From Macrothele yani (taxonomy: Eukaryota; Arthropoda; Arachnida; Araneae; Macrothelidae): a stretch of 64,000 bases of DNA. The stretch spans positions 14,743,515 to 14,807,514 of the forward strand of contig CM077007.1 in the NCBI GenBank assembly GCA_039090855.1, read 5' to 3'. Positions 1-10,729 of this stretch are shown here, one piece after another; positions within the stretch are counted from its first letter, which is position 1; every line of letters starts with the position of its first letter. The notes beneath the pieces are model-generated. The model made no database searches, had not been told where the DNA came from, and worked only from the letters and a program-made list of their open reading frames with translations. Position numbers and translations under genes: made by a program.

Positions 1-1161
1 AAAAAAGTTTGCATTTCAGCTTGATAAAGGGGGGGGGGGAGATTCAAAAACGAAAGTGACGAAGCTGAAAAATTTGTAAGAATTGATGCATGATATTCAA
101 AAGCATTCATATTCTCCAAGTTACACTATCTTTTATCTAAAATAGTGAATGCTATCATGTATTCATGGTCCTGAAACTGAAAGTTTTTTCAGCATGGTGG
201 ATAAAATTGTCATACAAGGGATTTATGAAGCCTACTGTCATAGCTGATGGTGGTGATGAGCTTAATTTTTCAAATAAATTTTTCAAAAAAGAAAAATCAG
301 AAAGGACACAACTGGTAATTAGAGTAAAAACAAGAATGTATTTAAACGAAAATGATTTCGCTAATACATTGAAGAATGTTCTTATATTCAAGAAAAGATA
401 CTGATTTATGATGAATTCTTAAAACATACAGAAGTAACAGATCCTTCACTTATAGCCAGAACATAATTTACTTCTGTATTATACATAGTCAAGCACTTTC
501 CATTTATAATAACTGAAAATGAACTTGATATACTGGAAGTGAAATTGCTTGTTATCAAGCTGACAAATTGAAGACCGTAGCAGAAACAGATAGATGTCAC
601 TTGGTCAGAAATCTCAAAATTAAGAGGCTGTAATGGAGCTGTTAAGTATACTATTCTCTCGAAAGTAATGTTTGCAATACTTGTAGTTCTACACTCAAAT
701 GCTGTGAGTGAGAGAGGTTTTAGTTTAGTACGAAAAATCAAGCCCGTTTCCAACTTAATTTAGGTTTAGAAACTGTAGAAGCACTTCTTATTGCAAAAAT
801 GAATATGTTCTCCTCTGGGCAAGTGTGTTATGAAAAAATATTTTCTGCTGAGGAACTCAAATTTTCTAAACAATGTACTGCCAAATCACTAAAGAAAGCT
901 GTTTAATCAATTTTTTGTTGTGTAAAAAAAATGTGTCAGTCATGGTGTATATTATTTTCCATCTGAAAAATTTGGAATATTTTGATAGATTTTCATGTAT
1001 ATAAATGAATAAGTAAGTGAAAATACTAATTAAATTAAATGAGTAATACCATGTTTTCCTCTGTTAAAATTATTCTTTTTGGTATGACTACTGAAAAATG
1101 GCCAAAACTACTGAAAATTTGTAGGAGTACTAAAAATATCTGAAATGGGTTGGCATCTCTG
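1..1161 (+). mobile_element. hAT transposon remnant, 3' end (5' end outside window)
   Basis: The right end carries ggttggcatctctg (1148-1161), the complement of a hAT-type terminal repeat that begins cagagatgcc. Upstream is a decayed transposase C-terminus (641-906). The stretch 165-404 is an open frame of 79 codons with no family motif I recognise and is probably part of the same broken coding region. The left terminal repeat is not in the window. Family level (hAT) is well supported by the combination of dimerisation motif and terminal repeat; the subfamily is not assigned. Confidence 0.7.
641..906 (+). pseudogene. hAT transposase C-terminal dimerisation domain, frameshifted
   Basis: Frame 641-760 reads through SNAVSERGFSLVRKIK, the hAT dimerisation signature (A-x-S/V-E-R-x-F-S), then hits a stop at the tag near 760. 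A different frame from 757 continues with NLGLETVEALLIAKMN and ends at taa 904-906. Both halves belong to one domain, so at least one frameshift has broken it. In an active element this domain would dimerise the transposase and complete the RNase H-like catalytic core. Nothing here suggests domestication. Confidence 0.7.
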
Positions 1162-2300
1162 CAGTCTTCATTTCCTTTGAAGAATTATTTAATCAAATAG
1201 AAATCATGCAATTAATATGCATGTTCAATTGTTTTTTGTATTGAAACATTTCGTTAAATGCTTCATTGCTGACTTTCATTTATGATGCTTTGGAAACCAT
1301 ACAAAAAATTCTTTTGAGAGGCAGCAATCATACTTAAATGCAAAAATTTGCCAATTGAAATCATTTGATGTTAGACCATTTCCTTTAATAGAATGCAAGG
1401 CCTATTGAAACTGTGGTAACTTATTACTATTAAAACAACATAAGAAGAGCCATGACAATTCAAGAACAGGAAATTTGCCTTGTCAAAAAAAAAAAAAAAA
1501 AATGGACCAATTTCAAGTGCTTCCCTTCCTTACAAAAAAAAAAAAAAAAAGTTACTTGATTTTTCTGTGATGAATAACTTGAAAAATCTTGTGGAGCAGG
1601 TCTTCGAAATTATCCAGATTCTTAAATTTTTTACTTTCTTCTTTTTTTGTGATGAGGCTGTATGGACTGTAAGTTTAGGAGCAAGAGTTGTGAAATGAGA
1701 AATGCTTGTGTGATAGCAAAAAACTGTAATTCCATGGTAGATAGCAAGATGGGGGTCAAGAGGAAGAGCAGAGGAAATGCTGTAGTAAGAATTGTGGCAA
1801 CTGATGTTCTTGAGTTTGATTTTAGCAGTTTATCTTGTAGAGGGAATACAGAACATACTTTAGTGTGTGTGGAAAGAGAGATTGCTGTTGGACCAACAAA
1901 CATTTGTATAGAGAAAACTATCTAGTTTGCTTCATTTTTTTTTTTACTTTTGTAAATCCTTCACAAGTTAAAAAACAATTTTTCCTTTAGATGTTTCTCT
2001 ATTTCATTAAACTTAAGTATAGTATGTGATTAGAACAATCCTTATGAAAGTGTTCAATTTTCTGCAAGTTATTATGGCTGGTAGGGTCAAAAAAAAATTA
2101 TACTAGCCAAATGAAAAAGTTACTGGCAACTGAAGATTTGGGAAATGGGGGGGGAGAGAAGAGATAAGCAGAGCAACTACCATAACATAATGAAATATTA
2201 TGCTATCTCATCATATCCCTGATGCAGATATTACTTTCAGTGCCACCTTCTGGAAGTAACTATCAGTAGCCATGACTTCTTATTATGCTTTTAAAAAAAG
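1162..2300. other. No gene seen; A/T-rich noncoding DNA
   Basis: Short open frames exist (about 1480-1698 and 1662-1925) but they run through homopolymer A tracts (1484-1501, 1533-1550) and have no recognisable domain. I see no splice-bounded exon. Confidence 0.6.
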
Positions 2301-4230
2301 AAAGGAAAAAAGAAATGACATGCTAACGTTGTTATATTACAATGTCCGTTCGTCTGTCTGCCTGTCACCATGGGGAATTATCGAGTGAAAATGGGTCATT
2401 TATTGGGAAAACATCAATCACTGCAAAAAAAAAAAAAAAAAAAACCCCTCTAAAATGGGTTGTTTTTTGAAGTAATGAATCTAAAGGTGTAACATCACAG
2501 AAGTGACAGCTGTTTTTTTTTTCACATACACTGCCATAGGAGGAAAAGTAGTATGGAGAAAAAATGGTAAGACTAAAAAAAATTTGCTTCCATTATCAAA
2601 ACCAAAAGAAGTAAAAAAGGTAAATCTTGTTGATATTAAGTTATTTAAGAAAAAAACAAACAAACAGATCCTTTGATGAGCTCCCCGCGTGCTATCTAAC
2701 AGAACTGAAAAATAGAAACAATAGTTAAAAAATACACAAAAATTGCATTTTTGTGTTCTGAAATTGTAAGAAAACAATGAATCTGATCGAGCTTAAGTTA
2801 ATTGAAAAAAGAAATTATGATAAATTGCATCCATGAGCTCTGGTAATGATCATGATTTCCTAAATCAGCGACTTTTATTTACTTATCTTTTTTTCAAAAA
2901 AACCTTGTAAACAAAGAAAAATATAAATTACTGTATTGTAATGACTTTATTCTAAAAAAAAAAAATTGTGTTATTGCAGCAATTTGTTGATGAATAATTT
3001 CTTCCTTCTGCAGAAATACCAAAAGGTGATTTTGCATAATTTCACAGTATTCATAATGTCATCAAAAAACATAAAATTATGTAAAGTCTATACTTATTGT
3101 CATCTGTGCTAATTTCCTAATTTTTATTGTTAAAAGCTTCATCAATATCTTTCTATTTTATTCCTCAAAATACAGAGTTTTTGCAGGGTTTTTTGAGAAA
3201 GAAAAAGCAAGCAGCTCCAAAAAAATAAACAACGTAAAGTAGGTTCTGTCACTTTAGCTGTCTGTCACCTGTCTGGAAAAGGCTTATGTGGGAAAGGCTT
3301 ATGGGGTGTGTAAAGGGCTAACTGACTTCACCACTGACCTTCCTGTAGGATTAAAAAGGTACAATTCAAAAGAATGCTGGCTGTGATCGTCACCTGAAAT
3401 CTTCTTGTCCTTCCCCAGTGAAACCCATAGCCTTTGTTCTTTGCATGTATAGCCACAGGGCTTTTGACTTTGCCCCAATTACTTACACCTTCACTATTTA
3501 GAGTGACGAAATTCTTACTTCCATTTGATTTAGCAGGGCCTTAATAATTTATGTTTGTAACCACTGAGAAGGGCAGGGTGAAAGAGCATGCTAGCAAATT
3601 TGTGGGGTGACTTACTTACCAGGTCCAATGTCATATATATTTGTAATTGCACACAGAAGAAAAAAATGCAATTTTATGTAACTCCCTATTCTACGTAAAG
3701 TTAATTGCTACATCTCTAACACAATTTACTCATCACCTTTAGCGATCATGTTTAAAAATCTGCACACTGGTATAAAATATCTGATATTTGCAAGGGCAGG
3801 ATTAGGATCTACGTGAAAATGACTTTAAGCAAAAATTCACTGTTTTCTTATTTTGCAAAGATGTCACCTTTATTAAGTATAGGGAATAGTTAAAAGCTGC
3901 CTACTATCATAGCTGGACAAATTCTGGATGCCAGGTCACCCTGGTACCCAATTTTTTTTTTCTTTTATGTCAAATTTTGTAATGTGCAATAAATACCATA
4001 AGTTTGGTCACATAATCCTCAGATATAAATTTAGGTTCTGTGGATAACACACTGCTTCAAAAAAAAATAATAATAAAAAATTGTTTTAGTGGCATTTGAA
4101 ACAAGAAAGATTATACCGAATTTTCGATTGTAATGAGCACATCTTTAGAACCATTCTTACGTGAATTAAATTTATCAAAGCTATTCAAAGTCAATGGAAC
4201 TGGTCTAGAAAACAATCACCCGATTTCTAC
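2301..4230. other. Noncoding DNA, possible left end of the 148-bp repeat element
   Basis: Positions 2320-2390 contain tgctaacgtt followed by a tgtccgttcgtctgtctgcc block. This resembles the inverted complement of the sequence that closes the monomer array near 6190-6230 (ggacggaccggtaac, then attagca). The rest is A/T-rich with long A runs (2426-2445) and no coding signal that I can defend. Confidence 0.4.
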
Positions 4231-4234
4231 AATT

Positions 4235-6190
4235 GATGAACTTTTTTTTTTTTTTAATTGTCCAGAAATAGAAACATCTACTTAGTTCTGCCAGCAGCTA
4301 AAAAGCATGTTATGAAAATTGACAAAAGGTGTGCAAAAAGTTTTTCATGGCACAAGGAAGGCATCACAGACAAAGAGATTTTCAAATCGAACAATTAAAA
4401 GAAGAAATATAGAAGGAAACTTGATATAAATCTTCTTCTGCTAGCGGAAGAATTTTGCACAATGGTAAAGTTCAAAATAGGTGAAAAATATTCATGGGGG
4501 AAAGCTATGCTAAGGAAAAAAACTTTTAAAATACATCTCTCAGAAGCAGAGATAGCGGGGGAAAGGTTTTGACCTTTATGCACCTAGTGGAAAGTCTTTG
4601 CATTATTTAAAGAAGATAATGTTCTACATCTCTATTATAGTGAATGACGTATGGTAAAGAAAAAATTTCTCAGTAGTGTTTTTAGAAGTGGTGATACAGT
4701 TGAAAACTGAAGTACACAAACACCGCTTATGGACAGAACTGTGAACTACAAATTTCCTCATATACTAGTCTGAAGTGTTCTACAAGGTAAATGGCATCCG
4801 ATGTTGAAAGAATTTTTTAAATCGCACATGTAGAAACAGAGATGTTGAAAAAAAAAAAAAAACATTCAGCATCTGCCCCTAGGGGCAAAATTTTGCATTA
4901 TTTTGGGAAGAAAATACACAGACAGAGTTTGCATAATTAGTAGTATCTGACCTAAGAAATAAATTTTTCAGTCGGGGTTTTTAGTCCTGCAGATATTGCT
5001 GTAAACAGAAACTTGAACTTTATGCCTTCTGGTAGCAGACTTGTGCATTAAGAAAATTTTTTAATTATATGAGAAACATTTCACAGTGGAAACGCTCTCC
5101 AACAAAGAAAGAATTTTTCAGATCAGACTCTTAGAAGCAGAGATATTGACAAAAATAAAATGTGCATCTACTGGGGAAAAAAATGCATTATTTTAAAAAG
5201 AAATTATTATCAAAAGGTTTTTCGATGTGAGCAGTACCAGTCCATGAAATAATTTTCTCAGTCGAGTTTTCAGGAGCTCAGATTTTGCTGCAAATACATC
5301 AGAAGCAGATCTTAACACTTGTGCCTTTTGCTGGCCAAACCATTCTTTACCAAATATTAGAAATTGTATGTAAAACCTTTCTCATGAGGAGCTGTATGTG
5401 ATACAGGAATAATTTTTCAAATCAGAGATTTAGAAGCAGAGATATCGGGGAAAACACAATTTACCCCCCCCCCTCGAAAGTCTACGAATTACTTGAAAAT
5501 TTTGAATTATATTAAAAACATTTTGTGCCAGAAACGCTATCCAACAAAGAAGGAATTTTTCAAATCGCACTCTTAGAAGCAGAGGTATCGGCGAAAATAA
5601 GATATACATCTACGCCCCTGGTGGATAAACCATGCATTATTTTAAGAAGAAAATATTCTGAAAAGGTTTTTCGATGTGAGCGGTATCAGTCGACGAAAGA
5701 ATTTTTTCAATTAAGTTCTCAGGAGTTCAGATTTTGCTGCAAATACATCAAAAGCAGAAAGTAACATTTATGCCTCCTGGTGGCCAAACCATTCTTTATC
5801 AAAAATTAGAAATTATATGCAAAGGGATTCCCATCAGGAGCTGTATCAGCTGCAGAAAGAATTTTTCAAATCGTAGGTTTAGAAGCAGAGATATCGGGGG
5901 AAATGCAATTTACTTTTATGCTCCCTAGCGGAAAATTTAAGTAACTTGAAAAAGTGACTATACCTAAAATAGTCTTCGACATAAATGGAATCGAAAGGTA
6001 AAAAAAAAAATTTCAATCGGATGTTTAGAAGCAAATATGTGAAATAAATTCGATATCATCTGCATTTACGCCCTCTAGCGGCAAAATTGTTCATGGTATA
6101 AAAGAAAGAAATGAAGGATCATCATTCACACATTTCAAGCTTCCTATTGCAAAAAGAATTTTTCAAATCGGACTAATAATTGCAGAGATA
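4235..6190 (+). repeat. Degenerate tandem array of ~148-bp monomers with trimer higher-order repeat
   Basis: A block close to aatttttcaaatcg followed by agaagcagagatatcg recurs near 4378, 4522, 4664, 4812, 4963, 5113, 5253, 5411, 5551, 5701, 5859, 6011 and 6158. Spacing is 140-158 bp, averaging about 148. Each unit then carries a form of gccctctagtggcaaa and tgcattattt. Units at 5113, 5253 and 5411 match those at 5551, 5701 and 5859 one for one, giving a higher-order period near 438-446 bp. Small open frames inside (5525-5928) are products of the repeat and not genes. Confidence 0.8.
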
Positions 6191-6259
6191 CTATGTCCAA
6201 GATGGATGGACGGACCGGTAACATTAGCACAATCTTTTTTACAAAAGACATGCTAAAAA

Positions 6260-6986
6260 TTCATGTGGTAATTGTCAGAAGTGCTGCTATTGGAAATATT
6301 TAAAACTGCATTAACAACTGAAAAATGTATTGCTATACAGAGATAGAGGGCCACAAAATGATGGAAAGAACATATTTCTTTTTATTTACAAACATTCTGA
6401 CAGGAAATATGACGTAACGAAGCTGGTACTATTAGTGCTCGCAGAAGCCTGCATGCTATGAGAAGCCCTCAGAGCGATTCCATGGTATGTATCATTTTGC
6501 GAATTGCATTAATTAGTTTTACTGTCCTAATCATCGTGGTTGAGGCTTTCGTTTGCTCTTCAGTTGATACATTTTCAGAAAAGTTAAGTACCACACAGAT
6601 TATCTATAGTTCCTATGGATTTTTGGGTTCAACTAATGAACTTTATTAATGCTAAAAAACTAGGGATTTCTGTTCTTTGTTCACTTGAAAATAATGCAAA
6701 TTTACTTAAAAAATGAGTTACTTTTTTAATGAAAATATTTTTTTCTTACTACGTACTTTGGATTTATGGGTCTTCCTGTGAGTCATAACTTTCCTGTCAG
6801 AAATTATGGTTCAGGATGAACTCAGCAGGTGTGGGTTATGTAACAATTGTTTTACTTTCTTTCTAAATTTCATGGTCTGCGAGCACACTGCCAAGAGTAC
6901 AAAAAAAAAAGAAAAAAAGAGAGATATTTTGCAATCTACGAGTTATACGCAGCCACAGATTATGTGTTTGATGTTGGGGGGGGGGT
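6260..6986. other. No gene seen; A/T-rich noncoding DNA
   Basis: The short open frame 6458-6649 has no family resemblance I can name and no splice context. A phrase like aatttcatggtctgc occurs at 6866 and again at 7111, on either side of the hairpin. Confidence 0.5.
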
Positions 6987-7082
6987 AACACATGGTGGAG
7001 TATAAATTCATAAACTGTAAAATTATAAAATCACCCCATTTTATAATTTTACAGTTTATGAATTTATACTCCACCATGTGTT
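6987..7082. repeat. Perfect 45-bp inverted repeat with 6-nt loop
   Basis: Arm 6987-7031 begins aacacatggtggag; arm 7038-7082 is its exact complement, ending ctccaccatgtgtt. The spacer 7032-7037 is cacccc. All 45 pairs match, so the duplication is recent or conserved. Confidence 0.95.
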
Positions 7083-7264
7083 TTGTGAAGGGATTTTTTT
7101 TCTCTTCTGAATTTCATGGTCTGCAGGTTATATGAAGGAAAATATGGTATATACAAGCTATAGAAGACTTCGTGCAACAGAACTAAATAGGCTGCAATGG
7201 AATACTGTCTTAGCATGATTTATTTTAAAAGGTGAAATACTATATACAGGTTAAAACATGCATT

Positions 7265-7800
7265 AGTACTTTCGAAGTGACACTCACTTCATCTTCAAAT
7301 GTACTGAAACAAACGCCATCTCAATATCATATATATACACTTGTGCACCATGTGTACCCTACTACTTGGTCACATGACATGACGTGGCTGTTGTGAAATT
7401 TGTATGCAAATCATGATGAGGATAATTTATGAGTACGAGATTACATTATAATTAAAACATGTCATACTACTCGATACACCAATCCGTCACGTAATGCATG
7501 AATAAGTTGTTCCCAATCTCCAGATAACTCAGCAGGGGTGAAATCATTGCAGCATTGGTCTCCAAAGGCTGTGATGTATTCGCTCTCCAAGCATAGTAGT
7601 GAGTGGGTAGAGGTGAGGATTACCAGTAGTTTGGTATTTTCCCAGTCTGGGTACATATCACCAGAAATAACATTCCTAGCCAGGGCTGTGCTGTGTAGGT
7701 TTGCCTTTAAACTGTATTTATGCTCCTGTAATCGCAAGCCCACTTGTCCTTTTGTAGATCCTACGTAATTACTGATGGAAAATATGGTACTTTTAATTTA
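7265..7800 (-). pseudogene. Penelope-like element fragment, GIY-YIG endonuclease end
   Basis: On the minus strand, from about 7775 down to 7462, the frame reads NYVGSTKGQVGLRLQEHK and continues for about 100 residues. This fits the YIG half and the following R-x-x-E-H helix of a GIY-YIG endonuclease, the C-terminal domain of Penelope-like retroelements. The upstream reverse transcriptase is missing, so the copy is 5'-truncated. The 3' part (7265-7461) contains a small hairpin discussed in the findings. A non-Penelope GIY-YIG source is possible, but two other Penelope fragments in the window favour this call. Confidence 0.55.
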
Positions 7801-7847
7801 ATGTAAAAATTTTTAACTTCAGCAAATTGCATTTCAATAAAATCAAT

Positions 7848-8110
7848 CTGAATTTTCAATTTATTGATCAAACATTTCTATTATGGGAATTCTTACTAGG
7901 AAAAGTTTTTATTTTAATTTCAAATTTTTGGAGAAAACTCTTCTCTGTCTTCAGGCTGTCTTTTGTTGTCACTTTTTCCAGTCACTATCGTGGTTATGGT
8001 TAACCTTGACGATTATGGTTATTTTTCATCAAATCCTGCCAGATGTTAGGCAGGGATAATCCTCTGTAATCATTGAAGATGGAATACTGATTTTTCTCAA
8101 TCTCTATACT
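7848..8110 (-). mobile_element. Penelope-like 3' end, inverted copy
   Basis: This is an imperfect reverse complement of 8472-8727. It includes the complement of the coding stretch that ends the GIY-YIG domain (SLPNIWQDL) and about 150 bp of 3' noncoding sequence. It lies head-to-head with the plus-strand copy, with both 3' ends pointing outward. Confidence 0.8.
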
Positions 8111-8261
8111 CAAATAATTATTTGTGATAAGAAATGTTTTGAGTCCTTAAAGAGAAGTATAATATTAGGCTAGCTCCAAGTTTAGAGAACAAGGTTAAGA
8201 AATTTTTCCCTAAAATAGTTCACTGAGAAGAAAATATTTAAAAAATGTAAGGTGTTGTCAG

Positions 8262-8727
8262 TGAAGTAAAATGTAGTTGTGGACTATCTTGCGTAGGTGA
8301 GACAGGTCGCAGACTAGAATCTCATATAGCAGAGCATAAAACTGCTGTAAAAAATTGCTCCAAGACTGGTTTAGATAGGCATGTTAGAGAAACTGGTCAC
8401 AGCATGGATTGGAATTCCCTTAAAGTCATCAGTTTCCAAAGCAATTTCCAAAAATGAAAGCTAAAAGAAGGAACAGAGATTGAGAAAAATCAGAATTTCA
8501 TCATCAATGACTGCAGAGGATTATCCCTGCCTAACATCTGGCAGGATTTGATGAAAAAAAAAACGTAACCGTCAAGGTTAACCATAACCGCGAGAGTGAA
8601 GGGAAAAAGTAACAACAAAAGACAGCCTGAAGAAGAAGAGTTTTCTCCAAAAATTTGAAATTAAAATAAAAAATTTCCTAGTAAGAATTCCTGCAATAGA
8701 AGTATTTGATTAGTAAATTGAATTAAG
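8262..8727 (+). pseudogene. Penelope-like element fragment, GIY-YIG endonuclease and 3' tail
   Basis: Frame 8269-8455 reads KCSCGLSCVGETGRRLESH, then IAEHKTAV and HVRETGHSMDWNSLKVI. This is the classic layout of the Penelope GIY-YIG endonuclease: a Cys-rich entry, a VGETGR form of the YIG motif, an EH helix, then GH-x-x-DW. A stop (tga) follows QSNFQK. A second frame continues to INDCRGLSLPNIWQDL near 8540. The coding region is broken and lacks the reverse transcriptase. Residues 8472-8727 form one arm of the inverted repeat with 7848-8110. Confidence 0.8.
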
Positions 8728-8839
8728 AAACTAGGAAGCCAATTCTCAACATGAGCTTCAAAGAATGAAATTTTCATTTTTTGAGAGCAACGACTGGAGG
8801 AACAGGAAAAGAAATGTATGAAACAAATTAGAATTTTAT

Positions 8840-10040
8840 TTCATAACTAGCTAAATACCTGTTCTTCGAACGTGATGATATTAAAATTCAGTTTAAATAC
8901 AGATGATATGTATGATATACAGTTGAAATGGCTATACACTGCATATTGCTTCGCTCTTTTGGGAAACACGTCTGCCTGACTTATTCTGCCGGACGACACA
9001 TAAGCAATTTCGTTCATAACTGTAAATTTAAAACTTCAAGCCTACGCAAAACAAATCAAAGTACGTTGTTACTCTTCACTTTCATTGTTAAAATATTATT
9101 AGACAACAGAACAAAATAATAATAGAAAATAGAACAAAATATGTTGTTACTTTCAGCATAAATGTAAAAAGAACCTTGCTTATAATTTTTTTTTTTTTTT
9201 TCAAAACTGTACATTTAAAGGCTAGCAAGTCAGATGTTTTTGGACGCATGAGCAAAATTGTGTTGCCATCGCTGATATATCAAAGGCAAAACTTTTTTTT
9301 TTCATATTTTAATTACTATGAAAATCTATCTACATGTATATATTTATTGCAGTCACCTTTCCACTTATATGACATCACCGTTGCTTCGGTGAAAACAGAT
9401 GTTGGTAATTTGATTTTGACTAAAAAAAAAAACACTTATATGATGTCATCGTTGCTTCGGTGAAAATGAATGTTGGGAATTTGATTTTGACTCAAAAAAC
9501 CTTGACATTCGATATGTCAAATGATAATATAAATGTTTAAATGCTAAACATATGATATAGCGCTTTTTTACGTGATATTTTAAAAAGTTTTTTTTTATTA
9601 AAAGAATTTAAAACAAATAAAAAAACCTTGACATCCGATATGTCAAAAGATAATAAATGTTTAAATGCAAAGCATATTGCGATGTAGCACTTTTTACGTG
9701 ATTTTTAAGGTTTTTTGTTAAATAAATTCAGAACAAATAAATTTAGAACAAAATATATACTGAGCAGGTCAACTCAAGTCATTCAAAACTTAGGGCGGGG
9801 CTTCAGTTGCTGGGCAACAATGGCTCGACATTGCAAAACGTCCTAGCATTATCAAAGCTGGGTTATTTAAAAAACCCATTTCGACCCACTTAAAGTTATC
9901 GTAGGGAAAAATCCTTTCTTGGTGTGTGTCTATGTTGTAAAAGGAACATTCCTGCCAAATATGAAAGTTCTAAGTTCAGTAGTTTCTGAGATATGGTGAT
10001 GAGTCAGTGAGGGCTTTCAGTTTTATATGTACAGATAAAT
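8840..10040. repeat. Dispersed-repeat-like noncoding block with internal direct repeats
   Basis: A segment near 9363-9415 (caccgttgcttcggtgaaaa, then gatgttgg) recurs at 9436-9490. A segment with accttgacatycgatatgtc and tttttacgtga recurs at about 9499-9590 and 9624-9705. The right part (9940-10030) carries attcctgccaaatatgaaag and gatgagtcagtgaggg, which reads like the end of a dispersed invertebrate repeat. No terminal repeats or coding region could be fixed. Confidence 0.4.
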
Positions 10041-10487
10041 GGTTTAAGTAAAAAAAAATGGCAGAAAATATAGTATATTACTTTTCATTCCAGCATCATC
10101 ACTACTCATTATTATGAATTATTCTTTGAAATTTGACTTCGTTTTTAACCTGACATCTGAATTTTGGGAGCTGGTTCCTAGATCTGGAACATACTTGTCT
10201 AGGTGTGCTGTACGCTGTACGCTATTTTTTTTTTTTTTTAAGTAGATTCTTTTGTATTTATTTGAACTGATGTCCATTCATACCTAATTCACTGCTAAGA
10301 TTTAAGATTCCTCAATTATAGTTATATCATGGGCTTCTATAGCTTAGTTATCAGAAGGGGGCAAACAGAAATTGTAACTACAAATAATGCATGCAAAAAT
10401 ATTGTATGCAAATTTTCACCATGCCTTCTTACCTACCTGCTTTTACCAAATTCTCAATACATAAATCTGATTGGAAACTATAAGTGC
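10041..10487. other. No feature recognised
   Basis: A/T-rich DNA with a short gctgtacgct duplication near 10208 and a T run at 10224-10239. No exon, RNA gene or element boundary is evident. Confidence 0.5.
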
Positions 10488-10690
10488 CATTCCTATGGCA
10501 CATTGGTCCAAGTGATGATTTCTGATCATTCATCCGAGATGGGTCCAAGTTTGAATCCTGGTGAGGCATGGATGTTGTCTTTGTCTTATGTCACTGGCTT
10601 TCCCCCCTTCCCTGAAACCAGTGACCCTAAATTAGGAATGGGCATCTGCTTTTATAGCCCATCAAGTTGCTCACATGGTCATTACACCCC
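10488..10690 (+). mobile_element. tRNA-derived SINE, diverged copy
   Basis: It aligns along its length with the better copy at 46491-46711. It has an A-box-like cacattggtccaagtg, a B-box-like aagtttgaatcctgg, then gaggcatggatgttgt and the core gtgaccctaaattagg. It runs into a C-rich simple repeat rather than a poly-A tail. A long open frame across this copy (10329-10916) is an artefact of the repeat. Confidence 0.8.
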
Positions 10691-10722
10691 CCACCCCCCC
10701 CCACCCCCCACCCCCCCACCCC
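10684..10722 (+). repeat. C-rich (CACCCC)n simple repeat
   Basis: An imperfect run of cacccccc units lies immediately 3' of the SINE, where the poly-A tail would be expected. Confidence 0.85.
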
Positions 10723-10729
10723 AAAAGAA

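Noticed and set aside
1662..1925. 87-codon plus-strand open frame
   Set aside because: No domain, no splice signals, overlaps an equally long minus-strand frame; indistinguishable from chance.
4235..6190. CRISPR-like or bacterial repeat array
   Set aside because: Monomers are ~148 bp, diverged and without unique spacers; the context is a spliced animal genome.
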